From Thermus thermamylovorans (GTDB lineage Bacteria > Deinococcota > Deinococci > Deinococcales > Thermaceae), in the NCBI RefSeq assembly GCF_004307015.1, contig NZ_SIJL01000006.1, positions 1-57,891 of the forward strand: 57,891 nucleotides of DNA. The letters are read 5' to 3'. The position numbers and the translations under genes were made by a program. Positions 31,197 to 41,532 of the stretch are shown one piece after another. Under the pieces are notes generated by a model that worked only from the letters and a program-made list of their open reading frames with translations, had not been told where the DNA came from and did not search any database. Position 1 is the stretch's first letter. The number at the start of each line of letters is the position of its first letter.

Positions 31197-32216
31197 TCAG
31201 CGCCCCCTCGGGTCCAGGGCGTCCCGCAGGGCGTCCCCCAGCAGGTTGAAGGCCAGGACCAGGCCCACGATGGCCAGCCCGGGGAAGGTGGCCACGTGGG
31301 GGGCCACCGCCAGGTACTCCCGGCCCCGGGCCAGCATCAGGCCCCATTCGGGCTCGGGGGGCCTCGCCCCCAGGCCCAGGAAGCCCAGCCCCGCGGCGAA
31401 GAGGATGGCGATGGCCATCTGCAGGCTGGACTGGATGAGGAGGGGGCTTAGGGCGTTGGGGAGGATGTGGCGGAAGAGGATGCGGCCGTGGCTGGCCCCC
31501 AGGGCCCGGGCGGCCTCCACGTAGTCCAGGGCCTTGAGGGAGAGGACCACCCCCCGCACGAGCCGGGCGTAGATGGGCACGGCGGCGATGCCCACGGCGA
31601 TCATGGCGTTGGTGAGCCCAGGGCCCAGGATGGCCACCAGGACGATGGCCAGGAGGATCCCCGGGAAGGCCAGCATCACGTCCACCAGGCGCTGGACCAG
31701 GAGGTCGGTCCGCCCCCCGAAGTAGGCGGAAAGGGCCCCCAGGGGGGCCCCCAGGAGGAGGCCGATCCCCACCGCCACCAGCCCGATGGTGAGGGAGATG
31801 GGGATGCCGTGGAGGATGCGGGAGAAGAGGTCCCGCCCCTGTTCGTCCGTGCCCAGGAGGTGGAGCCGGACCGGCCCCTCCACCCCAAAAAGGCGCAGGT
31901 TCCCCGTGAGCCCCAGCCAGCGCCACTCCTCCCCCCGCACCAGGAGGCGCACGGGGTACTTTTCCTCCCAGTTCACCTGCACCCCCTCCAGGGGGTGGCG
32001 GAAGGCGGGGCTCACGTGGAGGCCAAACTCCCCCCCAGGCCCCCTCAGGCTCACCCCCGCCAGGGGGGGCACGTAGGCGGCCCGCAGGTCCTGGGTGTAG
32101 GGGGAGTAGGGGGCGAGGAAGGGGGCGAAGAGGGCTCCCAGAAGGTAGAGGAGGAGGAGGAAGGCCCCCGCCTGGGCCAGACGGCTCTTACGGAAACGGC
32201 GCCAGGGCCTAGTCAT
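31197..32216 (-). CDS. Peptide ABC transporter permease (DppC type)
   Basis: The second inner-membrane permease of a peptide, nickel or glutathione-type importer. 339 residues: an N-terminal OppC-like helix (about 12-35), a large periplasmic insert of about 90 residues (40-130) containing HLLGTDEQGRDLFSRIL at its end, then five helices with the EAA loop YVEAARALGASHGRILFRHILPN. It overlaps the dppB-like stop by 8 nt. No ATPase genes follow, so the energising subunits must be encoded elsewhere. Confidence 0.9.
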   Translation of the reverse strand: MTRPWRRFRKSRLAQAGAFLLLLYLLGALFAPFLAPYSPYTQDLRAAYVPPLAGVSLRGPGGEFGLHVSPAFRHPLEGVQVNWEEKYPVRLLVRGEEWRWLGLTGNLRLFGVEGPVRLHLLGTDEQGRDLFSRILHGIPISLTIGLVAVGIGLLLGAPLGALSAYFGGRTDLLVQRLVDVMLAFPGILLAIVLVAILGPGLTNAMIAVGIAAVPIYARLVRGVVLSLKALDYVEAARALGASHGRILFRHILPNALSPLLIQSSLQMAIAILFAAGLGFLGLGARPPEPEWGLMLARGREYLAVAPHVATFPGLAIVGLVLAFNLLGDALRDALDPRGR

Positions 32217-33129
32217 AGCGCACCCTCGGGTCGATCCCGGCGTAGAGGAGGTCCACCAGGAGGTTGACCAGGATGAAGCTCAGGGCCACGAGGAGCACCG
32301 CCCCCTGGACCACGGGGTAGTCCCGGGCCAGGATGGAGCCCACCAGAAGCTGCCCAAGCCCCGGCCAGGCGAAGATGGTCTCGGTGATCACCGCCCCGGC
32401 GAGCAGGGTACCGAACTCCAGCCCCGCCACGGTGACCACGGGGATCATGGCGTTGCGCAGGGCGTGCTTGAAGACCACCACCCGCTCCCTAAGCCCCTTG
32501 GCCCGGGCGGTGCGGATGTAGTCCTGGGAGAGGACCTCCAGGAGGGTCCCCCGGGTCATGCGGGCCAGGAGGGCGGTGGCGTTCACCCCCAGGGTGACCG
32601 CGGGGAGGACCAGGTGGGCCAGGGTGCCCTTCCCGGCCACGGGGAACCACCCCAGGTTCACGGAGAAGATGAGGATGGCCAGGAGACCGAACCAGAAGAC
32701 GGGCATGGAGACCCCAAGGAGGGCCAGGGTCATGACCCCCAGGTCCAGGCCGCTCCCCGGGCGGAGGGCGGCCAGTATGCCCAGGGGGATCCCGGTGAGG
32801 AGGGCCACCAGGATGGCGGCCACCGCCAGCTCCAACGTGTTGGGGAAGTAGGTCTTGAGCTCCTCCAGCACCGGCCTGCGGCTCCTTGCCGACTCCCCCA
32901 GGTCCCCCCGCAGGAGGGCCCCCAGGTAGAGGAGGAACTGCTCGGGGAGGGGCCGGTCCAGGCCGTAGCGGGCGCGGATGGCCTCCAGGGTCTCCGGGGT
33001 GGCGAACTCCCCCGCCAGGAGAACCGCTGGGTCCCCCGGGGCCAGGCGCACCATGAGGAAGACCAGGAGGACCACCCCGAAGAGGGTAGGGATGGCGATG
33101 AGGAGGCGCCGGATGGCGTAGGTCAGCAT
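32209..33129 (-). CDS. Peptide ABC transporter permease (DppB type)
   Basis: The first permease of the importer. 306 residues: MLTYAIRRLLIAIPTLFGVVLLVFLMVRLAPGDP is the standard DppB/OppB N-terminus, followed by five more helices and the EAA loop YIRTARAKGLRERVVVFKHALRN. ATG 33129 is chosen over an upstream in-frame codon because it matches the family start and has GGAAACG before it; the longer version would run through the 33143-33169 hairpin. Confidence 0.92.
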   Translation of the reverse strand: MLTYAIRRLLIAIPTLFGVVLLVFLMVRLAPGDPAVLLAGEFATPETLEAIRARYGLDRPLPEQFLLYLGALLRGDLGESARSRRPVLEELKTYFPNTLELAVAAILVALLTGIPLGILAALRPGSGLDLGVMTLALLGVSMPVFWFGLLAILIFSVNLGWFPVAGKGTLAHLVLPAVTLGVNATALLARMTRGTLLEVLSQDYIRTARAKGLRERVVVFKHALRNAMIPVVTVAGLEFGTLLAGAVITETIFAWPGLGQLLVGSILARDYPVVQGAVLLVALSFILVNLLVDLLYAGIDPRVRYD

Positions 33130-33142
33130 CGTTTCCGCAAAG

Positions 33143-33169
33143 GGCCCCGTGGGGGGAGCCCACGGGGCC
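33143..33169 (-). terminator. Intercistronic GC hairpin between receptor and permease
   Basis: An 11-bp perfect stem (33143-33153 with 33159-33169, arms GGCCCCGTGGG / CCCACGGGGCC) between the receptor stop and the dppB-like start, followed on the - strand by CTTT. Probably a partial terminator or 3'-end stabiliser. Confidence 0.6.
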
Positions 33170-33184
33170 AAGGCCGGGTCTACC

Positions 33185-34690
33185 CTAGCGGAAGCGGGCC
33201 CGGTAGGCCAGGTAGCGCTCCGTGGGGTGGACGAGGAAGCCCTGGACCTCCTGGCGGATGGCCGTCACCTGCAGCTCGGAGTGGAGGAAGAGCCAGGGGG
33301 CGTCCCGCCAGATCTGGGCCATGGCCTCCCGGTAGAGCTGCTGCCGCCCCTGGGGCAGGGTGGAGATGCGGGCTTGGGAGAGGAGCTGGTCCACCTGAGG
33401 GTTGCGGTAGAAGGCCCGGTTGAACCCGGGGGCCCACTGGCTGGAGTGGAAGAGGGGGTAAAGCCCGTAGTCCGCGTCCCCCGTCACCGTGCCCCAGCCC
33501 AGCATGGCCATCTGGATGCGGTTTTCCGCCAGGGGACGCTGGGTTTCCTGCAGGTAGGCCCCCCACTCCAGGGTCTGGATGGTGGCCTCCACCCCCACGC
33601 GGCGGAGCTGGCCCTGGATGGCCTCGCAGGTCTGGATGTCCTGGAAGTAGCGGCCCGTGGGGCAGTGGAGGGTGACCCTAAGGGGCGTGCTCACCCCCGC
33701 CTGCCGCAGGAGCTCCTGGGCCCGCTGGGGGTTGTACTCGTAGCGGCCCACGGCGGTGTAGCCGAAGATCCCGGGGGCGATGGGGGCGTCGGAGACCCGG
33801 CCGATCCCCCCCAGGACGAACTGGAGGATCTCCTCCCGGTTTACCGCGTGGTTCAGGGCCTGGCGCACCCGGGGGTCGTTGAAGGGGGGGCGCTGGGTGT
33901 TGAAGTAGATGTAGATGGTGCGCAGGCTCGGGGTGCGCACCACCTCGAGGGCCCGGTTGGCCTGCAGGCGGGCGATGTCCTGGGGCGGGATGCGCACCGC
34001 CACGTGGGCCTGGCCGGTTTCCACCAGGGCCACCCGGGTGGTGCCCTCGGGCACGGGGACGAAGCGCACCTGGGGGATGGGGGGTTTCTCCCCCCAGTAG
34101 TTTTCGTTCCGCACCAGGTCCACGAACTGCCCCTTCTGCCAGGCCTGGAAGCGGTAGGGCCCGGTGCCCACGGGGTTGTCCCGGTACTGGGCCCCCAGGC
34201 GCTGGATGGCGGCGGGGCTTTGCATGGCCAGGGAGCTGTGGGTGAGGTGGGCCAGGATGGGGGCGAAGGGGTTTTTGAGCCGGAGGCGCACCGTGTGGCT
34301 GTCCACCACCTCCACCCGTTCCAGCTCCGAGAGGAGGAAGGCGAAGGGGCTCGCCAGCTCTCGGGAGACGAAGCGGTCCAGGTTGAACTTCACCGCCTCG
34401 GCGTTGAAGGGGGTGCCGTCGTGGAAGGTGACCCCCCGCCGCAGGCGCAGGACCAGGGTGCGGCCGCCGTCGGCGAAGCTGAAGCCCTCCGCCAGGTGGG
34501 GCACGATCCGGCCCTCGGGGGTGAGCTCGAAGAGGGTTTCGCTGATGTGGGTGACCACCGTGGCCGAGGGGGAGTCCTGGGCCAGGGGGGCGTCCAGGGT
34601 GATGGGGTCGGTGCCCTGGGCCACCACCAGGCGCTGGGCCAAGGCGCTGCCGAGGGCCAGGAGGGCGAGGGCCAAGAGGACTCTTCTCAT
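33185..34690 (-). CDS. Peptide/glutathione-type substrate-binding protein
   Basis: The periplasmic receptor (SBP family 5) of the importer. 501 residues: signal peptide MRRVLLALALLALGSALAQ, then the family features LRRGVTFHDGTPFNAEAVKFNLDR (about 85-108) and VGTGPYRFQAW (about 175). No lipobox, so it is soluble or anchored otherwise. Ligand class (dipeptide, glutathione or other) cannot be decided. It is the first gene of the operon with a leadered promoter and AAAGGAG Shine-Dalgarno. Confidence 0.92.
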   Translation of the reverse strand: MRRVLLALALLALGSALAQRLVVAQGTDPITLDAPLAQDSPSATVVTHISETLFELTPEGRIVPHLAEGFSFADGGRTLVLRLRRGVTFHDGTPFNAEAVKFNLDRFVSRELASPFAFLLSELERVEVVDSHTVRLRLKNPFAPILAHLTHSSLAMQSPAAIQRLGAQYRDNPVGTGPYRFQAWQKGQFVDLVRNENYWGEKPPIPQVRFVPVPEGTTRVALVETGQAHVAVRIPPQDIARLQANRALEVVRTPSLRTIYIYFNTQRPPFNDPRVRQALNHAVNREEILQFVLGGIGRVSDAPIAPGIFGYTAVGRYEYNPQRAQELLRQAGVSTPLRVTLHCPTGRYFQDIQTCEAIQGQLRRVGVEATIQTLEWGAYLQETQRPLAENRIQMAMLGWGTVTGDADYGLYPLFHSSQWAPGFNRAFYRNPQVDQLLSQARISTLPQGRQQLYREAMAQIWRDAPWLFLHSELQVTAIRQEVQGFLVHPTERYLAYRARFR

Positions 34691-34732
34691 AACGGGCTCC
34701 TTTCCAGGGGCTAGCCCTAAAGGTTCAGGGAA

Positions 34733-34761
34733 AGTATATGCGCCCGCGGGGAGAGGCGCAA
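34733..34761 (-). promoter_or_regulatory. Promoter of the peptide transporter operon
   Basis: -35 TTGCGC (34756-34761), 17-nt spacer, -10 TATACT (34733-34738), leader of about 35 nt, Shine-Dalgarno AAAGGAG. Confidence 0.7.
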
Positions 34762-34826
34762 GCCTGGGTATGGGGGGCAGAAGGCCTCCCGCCGGGGTCC
34801 TCCCGGCCCGGGTCGGGGTAGGGTCA

Positions 34827-35536
34827 TCAACCCTCCCCCAGGTAGGCCTTCTGCACCTCGGGGTTTTGCGCCAGCTCCCGGGCGGGGCCCGAAAGGGTGA
34901 CCTCCCCCGTGGCCAGCACGTAGCCCCGGTGGGCCACCTCTAGGGCCAGGCGGGCGTTTTGCTCCACCAGGAGGATGGTCCGCCCCTCCCGGTTAAGCCT
35001 TTGGATGATCTCGAAGATGAAGTCCACCAACACCGGGGCCAGGCCCATGGAAGGCTCGTCCAGGAGGAGAATCCGGGGGTCTTGCATGAGGGTGCGGCCG
35101 ATGGCCAGCATCTGCTGCTCCCCTCCCGAAAGGGTCCCCCCTTTCTGGGCCCGGCGCTCGTAGAGGCGGGGGAAGAGCGCGTAGACCTCCTCCTTGCGCC
35201 TTTGCACCACCTTGCGGTCCCGCTCCAGGAAGGCCCCGATCTCCAGGTTCTCCTCCACGGTGAGCCGGGGGAAGACCCTGCGCCCCTCGGGCACGTGCCC
35301 CACCCCCAGGGCCACGATCTCGTGGGGGGGGAGGCGGTGGATGGGCCTTCCCCCGAAGAGCACCTCCCCCTGCCGGGGCCGCACCAGGCCGCTGATGGTG
35401 CGCAGGGTGGTGCTCTTGCCCGCCCCGTTGGCCCCGATGAGGGTGACGATCTCCCCCTGGGCCACGCTGAGGGAGACCCCCTTGAGGGCGTGGATGTGGC
35501 CGTAGTAGGCGTGGACGTCGCGGAGCTCCAGGAGGC

Positions 35537-35540
<4 letters not shown>
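34827..35540 (-). CDS. livF: Branched-chain amino acid ABC transporter ATPase LivF
   Basis: One of two ATPases of the LIV importer. 237 residues: Walker A GANGAGKST, signature LSGGEQQMLAIGRTLM, Walker B LLLDEPSMGLAP, H-loop VEQN; the VEQN ending and GHVPEGRRVFP are typical of LivF. GTG start overlapping the livG stop (GTGA). Last gene of livJHMGF. Confidence 0.95.
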
Positions 35541-36312
<772 letters not shown>

Positions 36313-36316
<4 letters not shown>

Positions 36317-37641
36317 GCCTCCTCCATCTCCGCCCTATGGCGCCTTTCCGGGATGAGCCCCTGGGGCCGGAAGATCATCATGAGCACCAGGACCAGGCCG
36401 AAGACCAGGCGCTCGTACTTGGCGGGGTCCACCTGGCTGGGGATCTGCGGCAGGTTGGTGCGCACGAACTCGCTGAAGGTCTTGAGGAGGTCCAGGTTGA
36501 GGATGGTGAGGGCCGCCGCCCCCAGGATGGCCCCCGGGATGGAGCCCATCCCCCCCAGGATCACCATGGCCAGGATGGTGATGGAGGCCAGGAGGGTGAA
36601 GGACTCGGGGGAAACGAAGGTGCGCTGGGCGGCGAAGATCACCCCCATGGCCCCGGAGAAGGCCGCCCCGGTCATGAAAGCGATGAGCTTGGTGGGGAAG
36701 AGGGGAATGCCCATGGAGCGGGCGGCGATCTCGTCCTCACGGATGGCGGTCCAGGCGCGGCCGAAGCGGGAGTTCGCCAGGTTGAGGTTCACCAGGACCA
36801 CGATCCCGATGATGAGGAGGACCAGGAGGTAGAAGAAGAGCTGGTAGTCCGTGGTGCGGTCCAGCCCCAGGCCCAAGGCGGCGGTGAGGTCGCGGAACCA
36901 GTCGATGGGGGGGCGCTCCACGGGGGTGATCCCCTGGGGGCCGTTGGTGAAGTTGATGGGGTGGTCCAGGTTGTTGGCCAGGATCCGCACCACCTCCCCC
37001 AGGCCCAGGGTGACGATGGCCAGGTAGTCCCCCCGGAGGCGCAGGGCGGGGAAGCCGATGAGGAGCCCGGTGAAGGCGGTGGTGACGATGGCCACCAGCA
37101 TGAAGAGGTACATGTACTCCCCGGGGAGGGGGAAGTTCCCTTGCAGGAAGTTCCGCGCCTGGGGGGAACCGAAGATGGCCCAGGTGTAGGCTCCCACGGC
37201 GAAGAAGGCGGCGTAGCCCAGGTCCAGAAGCCCCGCCATCCCCACCACCACGTTGAGCCCCAGGGCCATGGCCGCGTAGATGCCGATCTGGATGCCCAGC
37301 TCGAAGATGAAGGTGTTGGCGAAGCCCGCCAGGGGGACGCTCACCAGGAGGATGGCCAAGCCCAAAAGGGCGCGGATCCAAAGGGGGATCCGGGGCAGGG
37401 TGGTGAGGGCCACCAGCACCCCCACCAGGCCGATGAGACCCAAGGTGTTCCCCGACTTCCAGAGGCTCAAGGTGAAGCCCAGGGTGAGGAAGGTGAGGGC
37501 CAGGGCCCGCGCCCGGGGGTCGGCGCGGCCCAGGGCCACCAGGGCCAGGACCCCGAGGCCGAGGAGGTGGGTCAGGGCCCCGGGGAAGAGGAGGGCAGGC
37601 CCCAGGTAGCCCAGGCTGAGGAGGAGGCCGAGGGCGCTCAT
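36313..37641 (-). CDS. livM: Branched-chain amino acid ABC transporter permease LivM
   Basis: An inner-membrane permease. 442 residues, longer than E. coli LivM because four N-terminal helices (1-120) precede the conserved core that starts at IQIGIYAAMALGLNVVVGMAGLLDLGYAAFFAVGAY. EAA-like motif RAWTAIREDEIAARSMGI near 335. ATG 37641 overlaps the livH stop (ATGA), which fixes the start although the frame stays open far upstream. Confidence 0.94.
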
Positions 37642-38606
37642 ACCTTCTCCCGCACCACCTGCCCCAGGAGGCCTTGGGGTCTCAGGAGCAGGATGAAGAC
37701 CAGGATGAGGAAGGCCACCAGGTCCTTGTACTCTGTGCCGAAGTTGCCCGCGGTGAGGATGGGCAGGTAGGTGCCGAAAAAGTTCTCCAGCTGGCCCAGC
37801 ACCAGCCCGCCCAGCATGGCCCCGGGGATGTTGCCGATGCCCCCAAGGACCGCGGCGGTGAAGGCCTTGAGGCCCGGGAGGAAGCCCACATAGGGGGTGA
37901 TGGTGGTGTACTGCAGGGCGAAGAGTACCCCGGCCACCCCGCCCAGGGAGCCCCCCACCAGGAAGGTGCGGGAGATGACCCGGTCGGGGTCGATGCCCAT
38001 GAGGCTTGCTGTCTGCAGGTCCTGGGCCACCGCCCGGATGGCCACCCCCAGCTTGGTGCGGTTCACCAGGTAGGTGAGGCCGAGGAGCATGGCCAGGGAG
38101 ACGGCGATGAGGATCAGGGCCTTGGTCTGGACGAAGACCAAGCCCCCGAAGAGCTCGAAGGCGCCCTCCAGGTCCTCCAGGGTGCGCATGCGCAGGAAGA
38201 ACTCGTTGTGCCAAAGCCCCTGGATGAGGCGGACCAGGTCCTGGAGGATGAAGGAGACTCCGATGGCCGTCACCAGGGGAACCAGGCGGTTGGTGGTGCC
38301 CCGCTTGCGCAAGGGACGGTAGGCGAAGCGCTCCACCAGGATGGCCGTGAGCCCCGCGATCAGCCCTCCCAGGACCAGGGCCAGGAGGAGGACCAGGTAG
38401 CCGCTCCCCAGGTGGGGAGCCAGGTAGCGGAAGACCTCCACCCCCACCACGGCCCCGATCATGAAGATCTCCGCGTGGGCGAAGTTGATGAGCTCCAGCA
38501 CCCCGTAGACCATGGTGTACCCCAGGGCCACCATGGCGTAGACGAAGCCCAGGACCAGGCCGTCAAATACCACCTGGGGTAGCAGGATGAGAACCTGTTC
38601 CAGCAA
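37638..38606 (-). CDS. livH: Branched-chain amino acid ABC transporter permease LivH
   Basis: The other permease. 322 residues with the family start FDGLVLGFVYAMVALGYTMVYGVLELINFAHAEIFMIGA and the loop GVAIRAVAQDLQTASLMGID. The start codon is TTG (38606), supported by AAAGGAGG 5 nt upstream and by the family N-terminus. A 10-bp hairpin separates it from livJ. Confidence 0.93.
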   Translation of the reverse strand: MLEQVLILLPQVVFDGLVLGFVYAMVALGYTMVYGVLELINFAHAEIFMIGAVVGVEVFRYLAPHLGSGYLVLLLALVLGGLIAGLTAILVERFAYRPLRKRGTTNRLVPLVTAIGVSFILQDLVRLIQGLWHNEFFLRMRTLEDLEGAFELFGGLVFVQTKALILIAVSLAMLLGLTYLVNRTKLGVAIRAVAQDLQTASLMGIDPDRVISRTFLVGGSLGGVAGVLFALQYTTITPYVGFLPGLKAFTAAVLGGIGNIPGAMLGGLVLGQLENFFGTYLPILTAGNFGTEYKDLVAFLILVFILLLRPQGLLGQVVREKV

Positions 38607-38629
38607 ACCGCCTCCTTTCTTCGGCCAGA

Positions 38630-38653
38630 GGGGGTGGCCCCAGGGCCACCCCC
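38630..38653 (-). terminator. Intercistronic GC hairpin between livJ and livH
   Basis: GGGGGTGGCC and GGCCACCCCC (10-bp stem, CCAG loop) between the livJ stop and the livH Shine-Dalgarno; no T run. Likely lets receptor mRNA exceed permease mRNA. Confidence 0.55.
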
Positions 38654-38669
38654 CGGGGCCGGAAACCCC

Positions 38670-39836
38670 CTACCGGCTGGCTGGGGGCGCCACCTCCACC
38701 ACCCGCAGGAGCCGGTTGTCGGCCCAGTTGCCGCTAGGGGCCACCTGCATGATGAAGTACTTGGCCCGCCGGATGTCCCCCTTGTCGTCGAACTCGATGG
38801 CCCCGGTGAGGCCCTCCAGCCTTACCCGGCGCACCTCCTGGGCCACCTGCTCCCGGGTGGGCTTGCGACCCCCGCCCGCCCGGATGGCGTTCTCCAGGGC
38901 GGCCAGGATCACGTTGGCGGCATCGTAGGCGTAGATGCCGAAGCCCTCCGCCTCCTTGCCGAAGCGGCTCCGGAAGCGCTGGGCGAACTCCCGGGCCCGG
39001 GGGAAGGCGGAGACCGGCCCGGCCACGGTGGTGTAGTAGGTGCCGGCGGCGTTCTGCACCCCCGCCAGGCGCACGAACTCGCTGGAGTCCAGCCCGTCCC
39101 CGCCCATGACCCTGACCCTCAGGCCCCGGTCGCGGAGCTGCTTCACGAAGGGGCCGATCTGGCTGTAGATCCCCCCGAAGTAGACCAGCTGGGGGTTGGC
39201 CGCCCGGATCTGGTTGATGATGGGTACGAAGTTGGACTGCTCCTCCGTGCCCACGAAGCCCACCGACCGGCCTCCCAAGGCGGTGAAACGCCGCCGGAAC
39301 TCCTCCGCCAGGCCCTGGCCGTACGCCGTTTTGTCGTGGATGACGAAGGCGGTGCGCACCTGCAGGTTGTTGTAGGCGTACTCCGCCCCCGCCGGGCCCT
39401 GCACGTCGTCGCGGCCGCAGATGCGGTTCACGTTGGGCAGCCTGCGGTCGGTGATCAGGGGGTTGGTGTTGGCCGGGGAGACCATGACCAGGCTTACCCG
39501 GTTGTACACCTCGCTGGCGGGGATGGCCACTCCCGAGTTCAGGTGCCCCACCACCCCCAGGATGTCGGGGTCGTTGATGATGCGGTTGGCGTTGGCCACC
39601 CCCACGTCGGGGTTGGCCTGGTCGTCGTAGGGCACGAGCTGGAGCTCAAAGCCCAGCTGCCTAAAGCGGGCCCGGGCCTCCTCCACCGCCAGCTCCGCTC
39701 CCAGCTTGATCTGCTCTCCCAGGGCGGCCTGGGGGCCGGAGAGGGGGGACTGGGTGGCGATCTTGATGACGTTGGCCTGGCCCAGGGCTACGCCCAAGGC
39801 GACCGCACCTGCTACCAGAAGGCCGATTGTCCTCAT
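38670..39836 (-). CDS. livJ: Branched-chain amino acid-binding protein LivJ/LivK
   Basis: The periplasmic receptor of the LIV importer. 388 residues: signal peptide MRTIGLLVAGAVALGVALGQA, then a Leu/Ile/Val-binding-protein fold with VIKIATQSPLSGPQAALGE, GVVGHLNSGVAIPASEVYN and VYFGGIYSQIGPFVKQLRDRG. ATG 39836 follows GGAGGTG; an upstream ATG at 39866 would put charged residues before the signal peptide. First gene of livJHMGF, with its own TTGACA promoter. Confidence 0.94.
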   Translation of the reverse strand: MRTIGLLVAGAVALGVALGQANVIKIATQSPLSGPQAALGEQIKLGAELAVEEARARFRQLGFELQLVPYDDQANPDVGVANANRIINDPDILGVVGHLNSGVAIPASEVYNRVSLVMVSPANTNPLITDRRLPNVNRICGRDDVQGPAGAEYAYNNLQVRTAFVIHDKTAYGQGLAEEFRRRFTALGGRSVGFVGTEEQSNFVPIINQIRAANPQLVYFGGIYSQIGPFVKQLRDRGLRVRVMGGDGLDSSEFVRLAGVQNAAGTYYTTVAGPVSAFPRAREFAQRFRSRFGKEAEGFGIYAYDAANVILAALENAIRAGGGRKPTREQVAQEVRRVRLEGLTGAIEFDDKGDIRRAKYFIMQVAPSGNWADNRLLRVVEVAPPASR

Positions 39837-39887
39837 ACACGCACCTCCAACCGTGCCCGTTCGCACGCGCCTTCGCGTTGCGGCCCC

Positions 39888-39918
39888 ATTTTAAGAGGGG
39901 GGTAGCGGCGCTTGTCAA
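39888..39918 (-). promoter_or_regulatory. livJ promoter
   Basis: -35 TTGACA (39913-39918) and -10 TAAAAT (39888-39893) with a long 19-nt spacer (18 if read as TTAAAA). The leader of about 45 nt contains a small hairpin GTGC-GAACGG-GCAC, followed by GGAGGTG. Confidence 0.7.
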
Positions 39919-39954
39919 TGCCCCCTGGGTAAGTTTATGCGCTGACTGAAGGGT

Positions 39955-39984
39955 CAGCCCCCCCGCGGATAGGAGGGGGGGCTG
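39955..39984 (-). terminator. Hairpin after glnA
   Basis: CAGCCCCCCC (39955-39964) and GGGGGGGCTG (39975-39984) form a perfect 10-bp stem just past the glnA stop; no T tract. Confidence 0.65.
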
Positions 39985-39995
39985 GATACCCCCTC

Positions 39996-41336
39996 TCAGT
40001 AAGTGGCCAGGTAGCGGTCCAGCTCCCACTGATGGACCGTGACCCGGTAGTCGTCCCACTCCATCTGCTTGGCCTGGACGAAGTGGCTGTACACGTGCTC
40101 CCCCAAGGCCTCGCGGATCACCGGGTCCTTCCTCAGGGCTTCCAGGGCCTCCCGGAGGGTGCCGGGCAGCTCACGGATCTTGTGCTTGCGCCGCTCCCGC
40201 ACGCTCATGTGGTAGATGTTGCGCTGTACAGGGGGCGGGGGGAGGAGGCCGCGCTCGATCCCGTCCAGGCCCGCCGCGGCCATCACCGCCAGGGCCAGGT
40301 AGGGGTTGCAGGAGGGGTCGGGCATCCTGAGCTCCGCCCGGGTGCCCACGCCCCGGCGGGCGGGGATGCGGATCATGGCGGAGCGGTTGGAGGCGGACCA
40401 GGCGATGTTGGTGGGGGCCTCGTACCCCGGGGTGAGGCGCTTGTAGGAGTTCACCAGGGGGTTGGTGATGGCCACCATGCCCTCCGCGTGCTCCAGGAGG
40501 CCGGCGATGAAGTGGAGGGCGGTCCGGGAGAGCTGGTACTCGGCCTCGGGGTCGTAGAAGGCGTTCTGGCCGTCCTTGAAGAGGGAGAGGTGGGTGTGCA
40601 TGCCGCTGCCGTTGATGCCCCGGATGGGCTTGGGCAGGAAGGTGGCGTGGAGGCCGTGGTTCAGGGCGATGCGCTTGACCACCCACTTGAAGGTGGCGAT
40701 GTTGTCGGCGGTGGTGAGGGCGTCGGCGTACTTGAAGTCGATCTCGTGCTGCCCCGGGGCCACCTCGTGGTGGGCGGCCTCGATCTCGAAGCCCATGGCC
40801 ACCAGGGCGTTCACCATGTCCCGCTTGGCCTCCTCCCCCTTGTCGATGGGGGCCAGGTCGAAGTAGCCCGCCCGGTCGTGGGTCTCCACCGTGGGCAGGC
40901 CCTCGGGGGTCCTGAGGAAGAGGAAGAACTCCGGCTCTGGCCCCGCGTACATGTTGTCAAAGCCAAGCTTTTGCAAACGCTCCACCTGGCGCTTGAGCAC
41001 GTACCGGGGGTCCCCCTCGAAGGGGCGGCCGTCGGGGTAGGTCACATCGCAGATGAGCCGGGCCGCCCGCCCCCGCCCCCCGTTTTCCAGGCCCTCGGGG
41101 AGGAGGACGAAGGTGTTGTAGTCGGGCTTGAGGAGCATGTCCGACTCCTCGATCCGGGTGAAGCCCTCGATGGAGGAGCCGTCGAACATGATCTCCCCGT
41201 CCAGGGCCTTTTCGAACTGGGACTCCGGCACCTCCACGTTCTTGACCACCCCTAGGATATCGGTGATCTGCAACCGCAAAAACTTAACGCCTTCCTCCTT
41301 GAGGATCCCGAGGATTTCCGCCTTAGTGTATCCCAT
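39996..41336 (-). CDS. glnA: Glutamine synthetase type I
   Basis: Makes glutamine from glutamate, ammonia and ATP; a cytoplasmic dodecamer. 446 residues, the short GSI-alpha form like the Bacillus enzyme, without the adenylylation loop tyrosine of E. coli. Motifs: FDGSSIEGF (51-59), [10 protein letters not shown] (131-140), [39 protein letters not shown]. Control is therefore expected by feedback and transcription. A leadered TTGACA promoter with an inverted repeat over the -35 and a structured leader precede it. Confidence 0.97.
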   Translation of the reverse strand: MGYTKAEILGILKEEGVKFLRLQITDILGVVKNVEVPESQFEKALDGEIMFDGSSIEGFTRIEESDMLLKPDYNTFVLLPEGLENGGRGRAARLICDVTYPDGRPFEGDPRYVLKRQVERLQKLGFDNMYAGPEPEFFLFLRTPEGLPTVETHDRAGYFDLAPIDKGEEAKRDMVNALVAMGFEIEAAHHEVAPGQHEIDFKYADALTTADNIATFKWVVKRIALNHGLHATFLPKPIRGINGSGMHTHLSLFKDGQNAFYDPEAEYQLSRTALHFIAGLLEHAEGMVAITNPLVNSYKRLTPGYEAPTNIAWSASNRSAMIRIPARRGVGTRAELRMPDPSCNPYLALAVMAAAGLDGIERGLLPPPPVQRNIYHMSVRERRKHKIRELPGTLREALEALRKDPVIREALGEHVYSHFVQAKQMEWDDYRVTVHQWELDRYLATY

Positions 41337-41354
41337 AGTCCGCCTCCCTTGCCA

Positions 41355-41392
41355 AGCTAGCCGGCAGAAAGAGGGCTAAAAGCCGACTAGCT
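41355..41392 (-). promoter_or_regulatory. Structured leader of glnA mRNA
   Basis: AGCTAGCCGGC (41355-41365) pairs with GCCGACTAGCT (41382-41392), an 11-bp stem with one wobble, starting at the predicted +1. A smaller GGCT-TTT-AGCC hairpin shares the upstream arm, so two folds compete. Confidence 0.55.
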
Positions 41393-41398
41393 GTGCAA

Positions 41399-41433
41399 AG
41401 TGTACGGCAAAGATTCGCCCTTTGTCAATCTTT
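41399..41433 (-). promoter_or_regulatory. glnA promoter with inverted repeat operator
   Basis: -35 TTGACA (41423-41428), 18-nt spacer, -10 TACACT (41399-41404). A 7-bp inverted repeat AAAGATT (41409-41415) / AATCTTT (41427-41433) spans the -35 and half of the spacer, a typical repressor position. Confidence 0.75.
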
Positions 41434-41532
41434 AGTGGTACGCATGTCCTTGCAGATCGGCGGGCTGCCCCAGCCTCCCCCTTGACCGGCCTCTGACCGG
41501 GGCCGGAGTAGACTGGTCCTCGGAGGGTTGGT

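Noticed and set aside
41337-41398. Glutamine riboswitch before glnA
   Set aside because: The leader folds, but the conserved sequence of the glnA RNA motif is not present.
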